Notes: a model not told the origin generated them from the sequence alone. DNA of 64,000 bases from CADEDH01 sp965262175 (GCA_965262175.1 CBDHES010000002.1:992001-1056000), one strand, 5' to 3'; shown: positions 15,676 through 24,460, numbered from the stretch's first letter. A program made the numbers and translations.

Positions 15676-16899
15676 ATGAAGCGCGGGATCCAAACCGCGG
15701 TGGCCATCGCCGCCGCGCTCGTCCTCGTCCTGGTCATGGCGCCAGGGGCGGCCGAGGCCGACGACCACCTGACCGTCGTCGCCGAAGGCCTCGACAACCC
15801 CCGGGGGCTCGACATCGCACCCCGAGGGGCCATCTACGTCGCCGAGGCCGGCACCGGGGGCGACACGCTCGTCGATGTGGTGCTCGGTGAGGGCGGGCCG
15901 GTGTGCGTCGGCCTGACCGGCTCGATCACCCGGGTCAACCCACGCAACGGCCGCACCCGGGTCATCCTCGACTACCTGCCGTCGGTGACGACAGCGGTCG
16001 ACGGCGCCTGCGTGTCGGGGGCCTTCGCCACCGGGATCCACGACGTGTCGGTCATCCGGGGCGGAACCAGCTTCAGCCTGGGCCTGGGTGGCGACGACGC
16101 CGACCGGGACGCCCTGTCGGCCGCGGTCGTCGAAGCGTACGACTTCTCGTCGGTGACCGAGCTGGGCGGTCCGCTGCCCTCGACGATCAGCCTGGTCGAC
16201 TTCGAGGCGGCGTTCGACCCCAACGGCGACGGCGTGGACTCCAACGCCTACGGTGTGCTCCGCACCGGCCGGGGGGTCACCGTGGCGGCCGACGCCGGCG
16301 GCAACTCGCTGATCCGGACCAACCGCAACGACTCGGTGGACGTGCTGGCCACCTTCACCCCGATCTGCGTCGCCTGGAACCAGCCGTTCCCCAACCCGGT
16401 CCCGCCCGAGGCCAACCCCTGTGGCGAGCAGAGCCTGTTCCCGGCCGACGCGGTGCCCACCGACGTCGCCCAGACCGCCGACGGTGACTACCTGGTCACC
16501 ACCCTCGGTGGGTTCCCGTTCGCCGTCGGCGGATCGGTGGTCTACCGCATCGACGGTGACTTCGAGGGGACGGCCAACTGCTCGGGCCTCCCCATCGCCC
16601 CGTCGGTCGGCTGTGAGGTCTTCGCCGATGGCCTGACCTCACTCGTCGCCATCGACATCGATGCCGACGGCAACGTGTACGTCGTCCAGTTCGCCGACGC
16701 CGGTGTCGGCGGGCTGGGTTCGGGCGCCTTCGACGGCAGCGTCCGGGTGTTCGACCCGGCCGGTGCGCCGATCGCCACCATCGACGGCCTCACCCTGCCG
16801 GGCGGGGTGGTGGTGGCCGACGACGGCACCGTCTACATCACGAACAACAGCACGTTCCCCGGGGCCGGGCAGATCGTGTCCCACGAGGGCCTGAGCTAG
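15676..16899 (+). CDS. secreted ScyD/ScyE-family beta-propeller protein
   Basis: A 407-residue protein with a clear Sec signal peptide (MKRGIQTAVAIAAALVLVLV, cleavage after AEA). A mature domain of NHL-like propeller blades follows: VVAEGLDNPRGLDIAPRGAIYVAEAG, RGVTVAADAGGNSLIR, VPTDVAQTADGDYLVTTLGG, IDIDADGNVYVVQF and GGVVVADDGTVYITNN. This is the ScyD/ScyE family, named from scytonemin clusters but widespread in actinobacteria with unknown function, so no scytonemin role is implied. Asp/Asn-rich loops suggest calcium binding. AGGAGGA sits about 5 bases before the ATG. The gene is monocistronic, followed by the convergent malic enzyme 21 bases away. Confidence 0.8.
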   Translation: MKRGIQTAVAIAAALVLVLVMAPGAAEADDHLTVVAEGLDNPRGLDIAPRGAIYVAEAGTGGDTLVDVVLGEGGPVCVGLTGSITRVNPRNGRTRVILDYLPSVTTAVDGACVSGAFATGIHDVSVIRGGTSFSLGLGGDDADRDALSAAVVEAYDFSSVTELGGPLPSTISLVDFEAAFDPNGDGVDSNAYGVLRTGRGVTVAADAGGNSLIRTNRNDSVDVLATFTPICVAWNQPFPNPVPPEANPCGEQSLFPADAVPTDVAQTADGDYLVTTLGGFPFAVGGSVVYRIDGDFEGTANCSGLPIAPSVGCEVFADGLTSLVAIDIDADGNVYVVQFADAGVGGLGSGAFDGSVRVFDPAGAPIATIDGLTLPGGVVVADDGTVYITNNSTFPGAGQIVSHEGLS

Positions 16900-16920
16900 G
16901 CCCTACCCGGTGCGGTCGCG

Positions 16921-18324
16921 TCAGCGGCGAGCGACGCCGTCGGAGATGGCGGCCTTCTCGACCGCGACGGCGACCCGCATCGGGACCGACTTGTCGAACA
17001 CCGAGGGGACGATGAAGTCGGGCCGCAGCTCGTCGGCCGGGATCGACTCGGCGATGGCGGTGGCTGCGGCCAGCTTCATCCCCTCGGTGACGTCGGAGGC
17101 CCGGGCGTCGAGGGCGCCCCGGAAGATGCCGGGGAAGGCCAGGACGTTGTTGATCTGGTTCGGGTAGTCGCTACGGCCGGTAGCCATCACCGCCACCAGA
17201 CCGTCGCACTGCTCGGGCCGGATCTCGGGGTCGGGGTTGGCCATGGCGAACACGATCGGGTCGGCGGCCATGGCCCGGACCTCGTCGGGGGTCACGAGAT
17301 CGGGGCCGCTGACCCCGAGGAACACGTCGGCACCGGCCAGGACCTCACCGAGGGTGCCGGCCCGGGCCGAGGCGTTGGTGTTGTCGGCCAGCCACTGCTT
17401 GGCCGGGTTGAGGTCGTCGCGGTCGCCGTGGATGGCGCCCTTGCGATCGGTGACGATGATGTCGCCGACGCCGGTGAGGCGGAGGATCCGGGTGATGGCG
17501 ACCCCGGCGGCCCCGGCGCCGGCAACGACAACCGTGGCGTCCTCGAGACGCTTGCCGACGAGCTTCAGGGCGTTCCAGAGGCCGGCCAACGCCACCACCG
17601 CGGTGCCGTGCTGGTCGTCGTGGAAGACCGGGATGTCGAGCCGCTTCTTGAGCTCGTCCTCGACGTGGAAGCAGCGGGGTGCGGCGATGTCTTCCAGGTT
17701 GATCCCCCCGAAGGTCGGGGCGAGTCGGACGACGGTCTCCACGATGTCCTCGGCCGAGTCGGCCTCGAGGCAGATCGGGAAGGCGTCGACCTGGCCGAAC
17801 TCCTTGAACAGCAGGGCCTTGCCCTCCATCACCGGCATCGCCGCCTTGGGGCCGATGTCGCCCAGGCCGAGCACGGCGGTGCCGTCGGAGACGATGGCCA
17901 CCGTGTTCTTGCGGATGGTGTGGCTGTCGGCCTTCGACTCGTCGGCGGCGATGGCCAGACAGACCCGGGCCACCCCTGGTGTGTAGGCCATCGAGAGATC
18001 GTCCTGGTCGCCGACCGGGTGGAGCGGGAGGACCTCGATCTTGCCCCCCTCGTGCATCCGGAACGTCCGGTCGAACGACTCGAGCACGGTGACCCCGTCA
18101 ACGGCCGCCGCGACCGCGACCACCTGCTCCTGGTGAGCCTCGCTGGCGCACTTGACGACGATGTCCCGCTCGAGGGTCGGGCCCTTTGCCACGAACCCGT
18201 CGATGGCGAAGATGTTGCCTCCGACGGCCCCGATCTCGGTGGCCAGCCGACCGAGTACGCCGGGCTGGTTGTCGAGACGGACCTTGAGGGTCACCGAGTA
18301 CTGGGCAGCAGCGTTCGCGCTCAT
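16921..18324 (-). CDS. ACT-domain malic enzyme (NAD(P)-dependent)
   Basis: A 467-residue cytosolic enzyme that oxidatively decarboxylates malate to pyruvate. Residues about 8-85 form an ACT domain (YSVTLKVRLDNQPGVLGRLA), a small-molecule regulatory module found on some bacterial malic enzymes. The malic domain shows the catalytic Tyr in MAYTPGVARVCLAI, then VSDGTAVLGLGDIGPKAAMP, the catalytic Lys region GKALLFKEFGQVDAFPI and the metal ligands in FHDDQHGTAVV. The nucleotide domain begins VVVAGAGAAGVAITRIL. The C-terminus ends in VAVAVEKAAISDGVARR. The cofactor preference (NAD or NADP) cannot be read safely. A TAGCGT box ends 9 bases before the ATG. Confidence 0.93.
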   Translation of the reverse strand: MSANAAAQYSVTLKVRLDNQPGVLGRLATEIGAVGGNIFAIDGFVAKGPTLERDIVVKCASEAHQEQVVAVAAAVDGVTVLESFDRTFRMHEGGKIEVLPLHPVGDQDDLSMAYTPGVARVCLAIAADESKADSHTIRKNTVAIVSDGTAVLGLGDIGPKAAMPVMEGKALLFKEFGQVDAFPICLEADSAEDIVETVVRLAPTFGGINLEDIAAPRCFHVEDELKKRLDIPVFHDDQHGTAVVALAGLWNALKLVGKRLEDATVVVAGAGAAGVAITRILRLTGVGDIIVTDRKGAIHGDRDDLNPAKQWLADNTNASARAGTLGEVLAGADVFLGVSGPDLVTPDEVRAMAADPIVFAMANPDPEIRPEQCDGLVAVMATGRSDYPNQINNVLAFPGIFRGALDARASDVTEGMKLAAATAIAESIPADELRPDFIVPSVFDKSVPMRVAVAVEKAAISDGVARR

Positions 18325-18333
18325 AGGCCGAAC

Positions 18334-18339
18334 ACGCTA
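18334..18339 (-). promoter_or_regulatory. -10 box (TAGCGT), near-leaderless, for the malic enzyme gene
   Basis: TAGCGT on the minus strand ends 9 bases before the ATG at 18324, leaving a leader of about 2-3 bases. Confidence 0.45.
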
Positions 18340-18372
18340 CTGGTTCGAACGCAACGATCGGTTGCCCGGCCG

Positions 18373-18987
18373 CTAGAGCCGGTCGAGGAGCTCCTGCTTC
18401 TTGGAGTTGAACTCCTGATCGGTCAAAACCCCGTCGCGGTGGAGCTGGGCCAGCTTCTCGATCTGCTCGGGGATGGAGAGTGGCGCCGACCGGCCGACCC
18501 GGTCGAACTTCCGGTTCTCGTTGCTCTCCATCTGGCGGTAGATCTCGTTCTGCACGTTGAGGGGCCGGCGGATGTTGTCGATCACCTGGGATCCCTGCTC
18601 GCCGGCCGACTCGATCGCCAGATCACCCATCCCGATCATCCGCTCGAAGATGTTCTGCTTGAAGAACACCGTGTTGACCCGTTCCAGCGGGATCTCGATG
18701 CCCGACCGGGTGATGAGGCCGGTTCGGTTGATCAGCCGGTCGGTCGTGATGACGAAGTTCGTCGATCGCCACACGAGGTATCGGGCGAGAAACCAGACCA
18801 GCACGGCCAGTATCGCCACCGCGACGATGATCTGGACGATGGCCGGCGCCGAGAAGGCGATGGCCACCAGTCCGACGGCGATCACCGCGACCAGTACGAG
18901 CACCTGGGGTGTGAAGAACCACCAGTGGGGACGCAGGTCGAGGACGACCTGCTCTTCGTCGTTGAGTTTCTCACCGAGATCCGGCAC
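18373..18987 (-). CDS. membrane PH-domain (YdbS/bPH2-like) protein with C-terminal SHOCT domain
   Basis: This 204-residue protein has two closely spaced transmembrane helices near the N-terminus (FTPQVLVLVAVIAVGLVAIA and IVQIIVAVAILAVLVWFLA). A bacterial PH-like domain follows (WRSTNFVITTDRLINRTGLI ... IPLERVNTVFFKQNIFERM ... GDLAIESAGEQGSQVIDNI). It ends with a SHOCT motif, SIPEQIEKLAQLHRDGVLTD then EFNSKKQELLDRL. SHOCT modules occur at the ends of many actinobacterial membrane proteins and probably mediate oligomerisation; the cellular role is unknown. The GTG at 18987 lies 6 bases after a TACCAT box. It is divergent from the channel-like gene at 19112. Confidence 0.8.
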   Translation of the reverse strand: MPDLGEKLNDEEQVVLDLRPHWWFFTPQVLVLVAVIAVGLVAIAFSAPAIVQIIVAVAILAVLVWFLARYLVWRSTNFVITTDRLINRTGLITRSGIEIPLERVNTVFFKQNIFERMIGMGDLAIESAGEQGSQVIDNIRRPLNVQNEIYRQMESNENRKFDRVGRSAPLSIPEQIEKLAQLHRDGVLTDQEFNSKKQELLDRL

Positions 18988-18993
18988 GCCTCG

Positions 18994-18999
18994 ATGGTA
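18994..18999 (-). promoter_or_regulatory. -10 box (TACCAT), leaderless, for the PH-SHOCT gene
   Basis: TACCAT on the minus strand ends 6 bases before the GTG at 18987. Confidence 0.4.
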
Positions 19000-19096
19000 G
19001 CCAGCCCGTGCCCCGGCAAGCGATCGGATGACGCGATCTGCAGCCCGCCGCTTGTCCCCCGTGGCGGCTGGACCGCTGGTCGGAGCGACCGACCGG

Positions 19097-19102
19097 TACG
19101 CT
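19097..19102 (+). promoter_or_regulatory. -10 box (TACGCT), near-leaderless, for the glutamate-receptor-like gene
   Basis: TACGCT ends 9 bases before the GTG at 19112. It supports that start over the ATG at 19028, which lacks a ribosome-binding site and would put extra residues before the signal peptide. Confidence 0.4.
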
Positions 19103-19111
19103 CTCCACTCG

Positions 19112-20266
19112 GTGCGACGACGACCCCGATCCGGCCCCCTCCCTCGACGAGGGGTTTCGATCCTCGCCACGCTGCTCGGTCTGGCGCTGGTCTGGGCGAC
19201 CCCGGCGATGGCCCAGGGGGACGACGGCGCCGACCCGGGACCCGACGGGGACTCGACCCCGACCGTGACCGTGGCCACCAAGGCCCTGGATCCGTTCGTC
19301 ATCGTCGACGGTGCCGACGGGTCCGAGCTGCGGGGCTACAGCATCGACGTGTGGGAAGAGGTCGCCACCCGGCTGGGCCTGGAGACGACGTGGGTCGTCG
19401 AGGAGACGGTCGGCGACATCCTCGACCGGGCCCGGGACGGCGAGGTCGACGCCGCCATCGCCGGGATCTCGATGACGGCCGAGCGGGAGACCTTCGTCGA
19501 CTTCTCCCACCCCTACTACGACTCCGGCCTCCAGGTCGCGATCCGGCCCGACGCCAACCAGTCGACGTTCCGGACCGTGATCGGCGTCGCCACCAGTCGG
19601 ACCGTCCTCAGCCTGGTCGGGTTCCTGGTGTTGGCCACGACGGCGGTGGCCCACGCGGTGTGGTGGACCGAGCGACGCCACAACGAGGAGTTCCCCATGG
19701 GATACCGGGAAGGGATCGCCGAGGCATTGTGGTGGTCGACCGTCTCGATGGTGACCGGGGGCGAGGCGGTGAAGGACATCCGCCGGCCGCTGTCTCGGAT
19801 CCTGGCCGTGGTGTGGATGGTGATCGGGTTGTTCCTCTTCGCCTTCGTCACCGCCCAGGCCGCTTCGACGATCACCCTCAACAGCCTCCAGAGCGACATC
19901 GACGGGGTCGAAGATCTCGCCGGTCGTGACGTGGTGACCGTCGAAGGGACCGTCGCCGAGTCCTACCTACGCGACGAGAACCTCACCACCGCCACCGTCC
20001 CCGATGTCGACGCCGCGCTGGCTGCGGTCGCCGAGGGCCGCTACGAGGCGGTGGTGTACGACGCCCCCGTCCTCGCCTACCGGGCCAACACCGACTTCTC
20101 CGGCCAGGTCGAGTTGGCCGGTACGACGTTCGCTCCCGACCCGTACGGGATCGCCTTCGAACCCGGTAGCGAGCTGCGGGAGGCGGTGAACGCCGTCCTC
20201 TTGGCCATGGCCCGGGATGGGACGCTCGAGGAACTCAACCAGAAGTGGCTGGGCGTCGATCGTTGA
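19112..20266 (+). CDS. prokaryotic ionotropic-glutamate-receptor-like channel
   Basis: A 384-residue protein with the split layout of bacterial iGluR homologues. It has a signal peptide (SILATLLGLALVWATPAMA), a first half of a family-3 solute-binding domain (VTVATKALDPFVIV ... GYSIDVWEEVATRLGLE ... GISMTAERETFVDFSHPYY), a membrane block, and then the second half of the binding domain (VTVEGTVAESYL ... YEAVVYDAPVLAYRA ... YGIAFEPGSELREAVN). The membrane block has TM1 at about residues 165-185, a re-entrant pore helix ALWWSTVSMVTGG (about 203-215) and TM2 WMVIGLFLFAFVTAQAAS. Such proteins form tetrameric ligand-gated channels in GluR0. Here the potassium filter TVGYG is missing; TGGEA stands in its place. 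An amino-acid-like ligand is inferred. Confidence 0.75.
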   Translation: MRRRPRSGPLPRRGVSILATLLGLALVWATPAMAQGDDGADPGPDGDSTPTVTVATKALDPFVIVDGADGSELRGYSIDVWEEVATRLGLETTWVVEETVGDILDRARDGEVDAAIAGISMTAERETFVDFSHPYYDSGLQVAIRPDANQSTFRTVIGVATSRTVLSLVGFLVLATTAVAHAVWWTERRHNEEFPMGYREGIAEALWWSTVSMVTGGEAVKDIRRPLSRILAVVWMVIGLFLFAFVTAQAASTITLNSLQSDIDGVEDLAGRDVVTVEGTVAESYLRDENLTTATVPDVDAALAAVAEGRYEAVVYDAPVLAYRANTDFSGQVELAGTTFAPDPYGIAFEPGSELREAVNAVLLAMARDGTLEELNQKWLGVDR

Positions 20267-20369
20267 CGACGGCTGGGGTATCGTGACACCGCACCGGCCG
20301 GCCTGAAGCCATCCCGACCGATGGCGCCGTTCCGGTTCCAACCATGGTCACCTGCCCCCCTCCAACGTC

Positions 20370-21212
20370 ATGAATCGGGCTGCGCCGTCGGCCGTGTTGT
20401 TGGCCGCGGTCATCCTCGCCAACTGCGGGCCGATGGCCAACACGACGGTGACCCAGGTCCTTTCGCCGGGCTCTGAGGCGCTTGGCCAACTGGGCCACGT
20501 ACCGGCCCCGACCGCTCCCCCGGCCACCCTCGTCGACGAGACCGAGCGGGCGACGTCGACGACCGACCCTGACCGGCCGGCCGATCAGGCCGACGCCGTC
20601 GAGCCGGCCGGCACGCTGGTCGCCCACGCCACCACCGCAGAGATCGCGGTCCACACCGCGCCCAACCCGACGTCGCCCGTGATCGAGCGGTTCGTCAATC
20701 CGACCGAACGGGGCGGGCCGTTGGTCTTCCAGGGCCTCGGTGAGCCGGTCGACGGGTGGCTGGAGGTCCGGGTCCCGGTCCGACCCAATGGGGTGACGGG
20801 CTGGATCCGGACCGCCGATGCCGAGCTGACCCGCAACCCGTACCGCATCGAGCTCGACGTCGGCCGGTACGAGCTGACGATCTACCGGGACGATGAGCCG
20901 ATCCTGGTCACCACGGTGGGGATCGGGACCGGGTCGACACCGACCCCGCGTGGCGAGTTCTACCTGATCGAGCTCCTCCGACCACCCGACCCGACCGGCG
21001 TCTACGGGCCCTACGCCTACGGGCTGTCGGGCTTCAGCAACGCCCTCACCTCGTTCAACGGCGGACCGGGACTGATCGGCATCCACGGCACCAACCAGCC
21101 GGAGCTCCTCGGCGGGAACGTCAGCCACGGCTGCGTCCGGGTCGACAACGACGTGATCACCGAGATGTCGGAGTTCCTCCCGCTGGGGACGCCGGTCTCG
21201 ATCTACGACTGA
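20370..21212 (+). CDS. L,D-transpeptidase (YkuD domain), exported
   Basis: A 280-residue exported enzyme that would crosslink or modify peptidoglycan stem peptides. The N-terminus (PSAVLLAAVILANCGP) looks like a signal sequence, with LANC as a possible but imperfect lipobox. A Thr/Pro-rich linker and an SH3-like stretch (VAHATTAEIAVHTAPNP ... DGWLEVRVP) follow. The YkuD domain runs from about residue 165, with VTTVGIGTGSTPTPRGEFY and the catalytic IGIHGTNQP and SHGCVRVDN motifs (catalytic Cys near residue 255). All family signature residues are present. No ribosome-binding site is obvious before the ATG. It is convergent with the sunset-repeat gene; CCCCGCGGGG lies between them. Confidence 0.9.
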   Translation: MNRAAPSAVLLAAVILANCGPMANTTVTQVLSPGSEALGQLGHVPAPTAPPATLVDETERATSTTDPDRPADQADAVEPAGTLVAHATTAEIAVHTAPNPTSPVIERFVNPTERGGPLVFQGLGEPVDGWLEVRVPVRPNGVTGWIRTADAELTRNPYRIELDVGRYELTIYRDDEPILVTTVGIGTGSTPTPRGEFYLIELLRPPDPTGVYGPYAYGLSGFSNALTSFNGGPGLIGIHGTNQPELLGGNVSHGCVRVDNDVITEMSEFLPLGTPVSIYD

Positions 21213-21226
21213 TCGGACCGGCGTCT

Positions 21227-21236
21227 CCCCGCGGGG
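21227..21236. terminator. short GC palindrome between convergent genes (weak terminator candidate)
   Basis: CCCCGCGGGG lies 15 bases after the L,D-transpeptidase stop and 14 before the stop of the convergent gene. There is no loop or U tract, so the terminator call is weak. Confidence 0.2.
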
Positions 21237-21249
21237 TTCGGGCTGTGGA

Positions 21250-24204
21250 TCAGCCCGGGTAGTTCGGGTCCTGGTCGACCGGGTCGGCGGCCGGCGTCTC
21301 CTCCTCGGCCGAGTCGTCGCCATCGGCCTCGGAGTCGCCACCGTCGGACTGCTCGTCGTCGGACTCCTCGTCGTCGGCAGCAGCGTCCTCGTCGGTAGCA
21401 GCGTCCTCGTCGGTCGAAGCGGCGTCGTCGCCCTCGGCGTCGTCGCCATCCGAGCCGTCGGCGACCTCGTCGTCGCCGTCGTCGGCGGCCGTGCCGTCGG
21501 TCGAGGCGATGACCATGGCGCTCGAATCGATCGACATGTCGGACATGTCGTCGATGTCGAGGTCCCCGATGAGGGCCACCGCAGCGTCGATGTCCTCCTG
21601 GGAGGCCTCACCGGAGAGGCGGATCATGTCGCCATCGACCTCCACGGCCAAGCCGTCGAGACCGGCTGCGGCGAGCGCGGCGACCGCGGCGGCAGCGATG
21701 TCGACATCCGGGTCGGTCGCGTCCGGACCGGCGACCTCATCGCCCTCGTCGTCGCCGGCCGCGGCCGAGGCATCTGCATCGGCGTCGTCGCCCGAACCGC
21801 CGTCATCGTCGGCTGCCGCCCCGTCGGTCGAACCACCGTCGTCGTCGCCCGATCCGTCTTCGTCATCGGCTCCGCCGGCCGCGCCGTCTCCGTCGCCGTC
21901 GCCCGCCGTGCCGTCTTCTGCAGCGGCTCCGCCGTCACCGGCCACCGTGCTGTCGTCGTCGCCGCACTGGGCCAGGAGGAGGCCGAGCACGATCAGCAAC
22001 GCAAGGAGGCCGAGCCCGTAGGTCAACCACCGCCGGAGCCCGGAGGGAGCCCCGACGACGGCGGCGTCGGTATCGACGTCGGTGGCAGCCGACACCCCAC
22101 CGGGGCTGGCTGCGCTGGCCGACACGTCGACCGTCTCGTTGGCACCGCCGGCTCCTCGGGCGGCTCCTCGGCCGGCGATCGCACCGGCCCCGGCTCCGAC
22201 CAGGGCACCGTCGTCGACTCCGCCCCCGTCGACGGCACCGCCGTCGGCGTCGGCGTCGAGGCCGGCCAGGCCATCGACATCAGCGTCGGCCAGGTCGATC
22301 GTCGCCCCGGGATCGACGTCACCGGCGGTGAGGTCGATGTCGACCCCATCGGCCGGCAGGTCAGCGGTGACGCCGGCCCCGACTGCGTCCGCAGCGGCGT
22401 CGACGCCTCCGGTCACTGCGTCGGTCGCCCCGGCCGCCACCTCGGCGGTCGTGTCGGCCGCCCCGGCCGCCACGTCGGCGGCCGCATCACCCACGACGTC
22501 GGCGGCGCTGCCGGCCACATCGGCGGCGTCACCGCCCCGGCCCGCGAGACCGGCGGCCGCAGCGCCAGCTGCCACGCCGGCCGCACCGGCTGCAGCGGCC
22601 AGACCGAGGTTGCCCCCGTCGTCATCGTCGTCGTCGCCGGACGAGCCGGTGTCGGCCAGTCGGTTCACGTCGAGGTCATCGACCTCGGGGCGATCCGACG
22701 CACCACCGGCCGCTTCGCCTCGGGATCCCCCGGTGACGACCCGGCCCGACCCGGTCCCGGCATCGATCGAGGCCGCATCACCGGACGGCAGGTCCAGGTC
22801 GGCATCGATATCAGCATCGGCACCTCGGAGATCGGCATCGCCATCGAGATCGAGGGCTCCGCCAGCATCGACGTCGGCATCACCATCGAGATCGAGCGCC
22901 GCATCACCGGCAGCATCGATATCGGCATCGGCGTCACCGCCGGCATCGGCAGCGCCTCGGCCCCGACCACGGAAACGTCCGATCAGTGCCGCGCCGCCGG
23001 CCGCCACCGCGGCGGCGCCAGCACCGGCTGCGGCCGCGACGCCCCGCCCCGAGCCGCCCGAGTCGGCATCGACGCCACCGTCGACGTCGGCCAGAGCGCC
23101 GAGGCGGACGGCCTCGGCCTCGCCACCGACCGCCGTGAACCGGTTGGCCCGAACCTCGTCGGCCGACCAGCCATGGGCCGACCCACCGATCTCATAGTCG
23201 TCACCCGACGACCCCTCGGGATGGGTCGGAGACATCTCGAACCCCGCCGCCTCGGCAGCCGACGGCGAATCGAACCACACCTCGGCCCGCGTCGCCTCAT
23301 ACCCCGAGCTGTCCGGCCGGTGATACCGCCGAGACCCATCACCCCGAACATTGCCCTTGATCGGATACCCCGCCGGCACCTCACCGCCATCAGCCAACGG
23401 CGCACGAGAACCAACCCCATAGGGATACAACTCGGCATCGACCGCCTCAGCGCCGGCCATCACCACCGCACCGCCACCGAGCACACCCAACCCGGCCGCA
23501 GCCCGCCGATTGGCCTCGACCTCGTCCACCGAACACGGATGCTCCGCACCACCCGGCTCGAACGCATCGGGCGTCGACCCCTCGGGATGCGACGGCGACA
23601 ACTCGAACCCCGCCGCCTCAGCAGCCGACGGCGAATCAAACCACACCTCAGCCCGCGTCGCCCCATAGTTCCGCGAATCAGGCCGGTGATAGTACCGACG
23701 ACCATCACCACGCATGTTCCCCTTGATGGGATAACACGCCGGCATCTCCCGCGCATCCTCCAACGGAGCACGCGAGCCGATTCCGTACGGGTGGAGCTCG
23801 ATATCGACCGCGTCGGCGGCCAGCGTCACCGCAGAAGCGCCACCGAGCACGCCCAACCCAGCCTCGCCGGCCGCAGCCCGCCGATTGGCCTCGACCTCGT
23901 CCACCGAACACGGATGCTCCGCACCACCCGGCTCGAACGCATCGGGCGTCGACCCCTCGGGATGCGACGGCGACAACTCGAACCCCGCCGCCTCAGCAGC
24001 CGACGGCGAATCAAACCACACCTCAGCCCGCGTCGCCCCATAGTTCCGCGAATCAGGCCGGTGATAATACCGACGACCATCACCACGCATGTTCCCCTTG
24101 ATGGGATAACACGCCGGCATCTCCCGCGCATCCTCCAACGGAGCACGCGAGCCGGGGCCATATGGATGAAGCTCGTTGTTGTCATTCTCGGGTGTGTCAG
24201 TCAC
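21250..24204 (-). CDS. giant acidic membrane protein with three sunset domains and a BON-like C-terminal domain
   Basis: This 984-residue, very acidic protein begins with three copies of a roughly 105-residue module (about residues 10-113, 135-238 and 258-362). Each contains the sunset-domain pattern YPIKGN(M/V)RGDG, a Y/RYHRPDS line and ATRAEVWFDSPSAAEAAGF. A long Ala/Asp/Gly low-complexity region follows, then one transmembrane helix (WLTYGLGLLALLIVLGLLLA, about 728-747). An acidic tail then includes a BON-like stretch (VEVDGDMIRLSGEASQEDID, about 850-870). Copies 1 and 2 are almost identical. Sunset domains occur in actinobacterial envelope or nuclease-associated proteins of unknown role. 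The start is a GTG with AAGGTG 7 bases upstream. The module DNA uses T- and G-ending codons unlike neighbouring genes. Confidence 0.8.
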   Translation of the reverse strand: MTDTPENDNNELHPYGPGSRAPLEDAREMPACYPIKGNMRGDGRRYYHRPDSRNYGATRAEVWFDSPSAAEAAGFELSPSHPEGSTPDAFEPGGAEHPCSVDEVEANRRAAAGEAGLGVLGGASAVTLAADAVDIELHPYGIGSRAPLEDAREMPACYPIKGNMRGDGRRYYHRPDSRNYGATRAEVWFDSPSAAEAAGFELSPSHPEGSTPDAFEPGGAEHPCSVDEVEANRRAAAGLGVLGGGAVVMAGAEAVDAELYPYGVGSRAPLADGGEVPAGYPIKGNVRGDGSRRYHRPDSSGYEATRAEVWFDSPSAAEAAGFEMSPTHPEGSSGDDYEIGGSAHGWSADEVRANRFTAVGGEAEAVRLGALADVDGGVDADSGGSGRGVAAAAGAGAAAVAAGGAALIGRFRGRGRGAADAGGDADADIDAAGDAALDLDGDADVDAGGALDLDGDADLRGADADIDADLDLPSGDAASIDAGTGSGRVVTGGSRGEAAGGASDRPEVDDLDVNRLADTGSSGDDDDDDGGNLGLAAAAGAAGVAAGAAAAGLAGRGGDAADVAGSAADVVGDAAADVAAGAADTTAEVAAGATDAVTGGVDAAADAVGAGVTADLPADGVDIDLTAGDVDPGATIDLADADVDGLAGLDADADGGAVDGGGVDDGALVGAGAGAIAGRGAARGAGGANETVDVSASAASPGGVSAATDVDTDAAVVGAPSGLRRWLTYGLGLLALLIVLGLLLAQCGDDDSTVAGDGGAAAEDGTAGDGDGDGAAGGADDEDGSGDDDGGSTDGAAADDDGGSGDDADADASAAAGDDEGDEVAGPDATDPDVDIAAAAVAALAAAGLDGLAVEVDGDMIRLSGEASQEDIDAAVALIGDLDIDDMSDMSIDSSAMVIASTDGTAADDGDDEVADGSDGDDAEGDDAASTDEDAATDEDAAADDEESDDEQSDGGDSEADGDDSAEEETPAADPVDQDPNYPG
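23494..23779 (-). repeat. 286-bp direct repeat, copy 2 (sunset module)
   Basis: Identical to 23869-24154 at 285 of 286 positions. The only difference (23692 G, 24067 A on the plus strand) is synonymous (TAC/TAT). The offset is 375 bp, exactly 125 codons. Confidence 0.95.
23869..24154 (-). repeat. 286-bp direct repeat, copy 1 (sunset module)
   Basis: Partner of 23494-23779. The near identity at third positions implies very recent duplication or gene conversion. Confidence 0.95.
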
Positions 24205-24454
24205 GATCGTTCACCTTTTGGATCGACTCACTTGCGCCATCCCGCGGGGCGACGGTACCCGTTCGATCTCAGCCGCCCCACGGGAACGACCAATTCTGCG
24301 CCGGCCGCCCTCGTCCCTTTTCTGGTCTTCATCCGCTGTTCATACGCGGGGCCCGGATCAGAGCCCGCCCGACGGCGGAGACTCTAGCCCGGGCCTCCGC
24401 CCATCGCTTGGGTCGAGGCCGAATGGGCCGGGGTCCGGTGTCGGTGGGCCCCGG
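24205..24454. other. intergenic region between divergent sunset-repeat gene and uvrD2
   Basis: About 250 bases without a convincing gene. It holds the leader of the sunset gene (AAGGTG near 24212-24217) and, on the minus strand, a possible TACCGT -10 box. No RNA gene was recognised. Confidence 0.4.
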
Positions 24455-24460
24455 TAGGGT
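24455..24460 (+). promoter_or_regulatory. -10 box (TAGGGT) for uvrD2 and its upstream ORF
   Basis: TAGGGT ends 7 bases before an ATG at 24468 that opens a 10-codon ORF, not the helicase frame. The transcript should start near 24467. Confidence 0.5.

Noticed and set aside
15676..16899. Part of a scytonemin cluster
   Set aside because: Only a ScyD/E-like propeller is present; no scyA, scyB or scyC homologue is nearby and the family is common in non-phototrophs.
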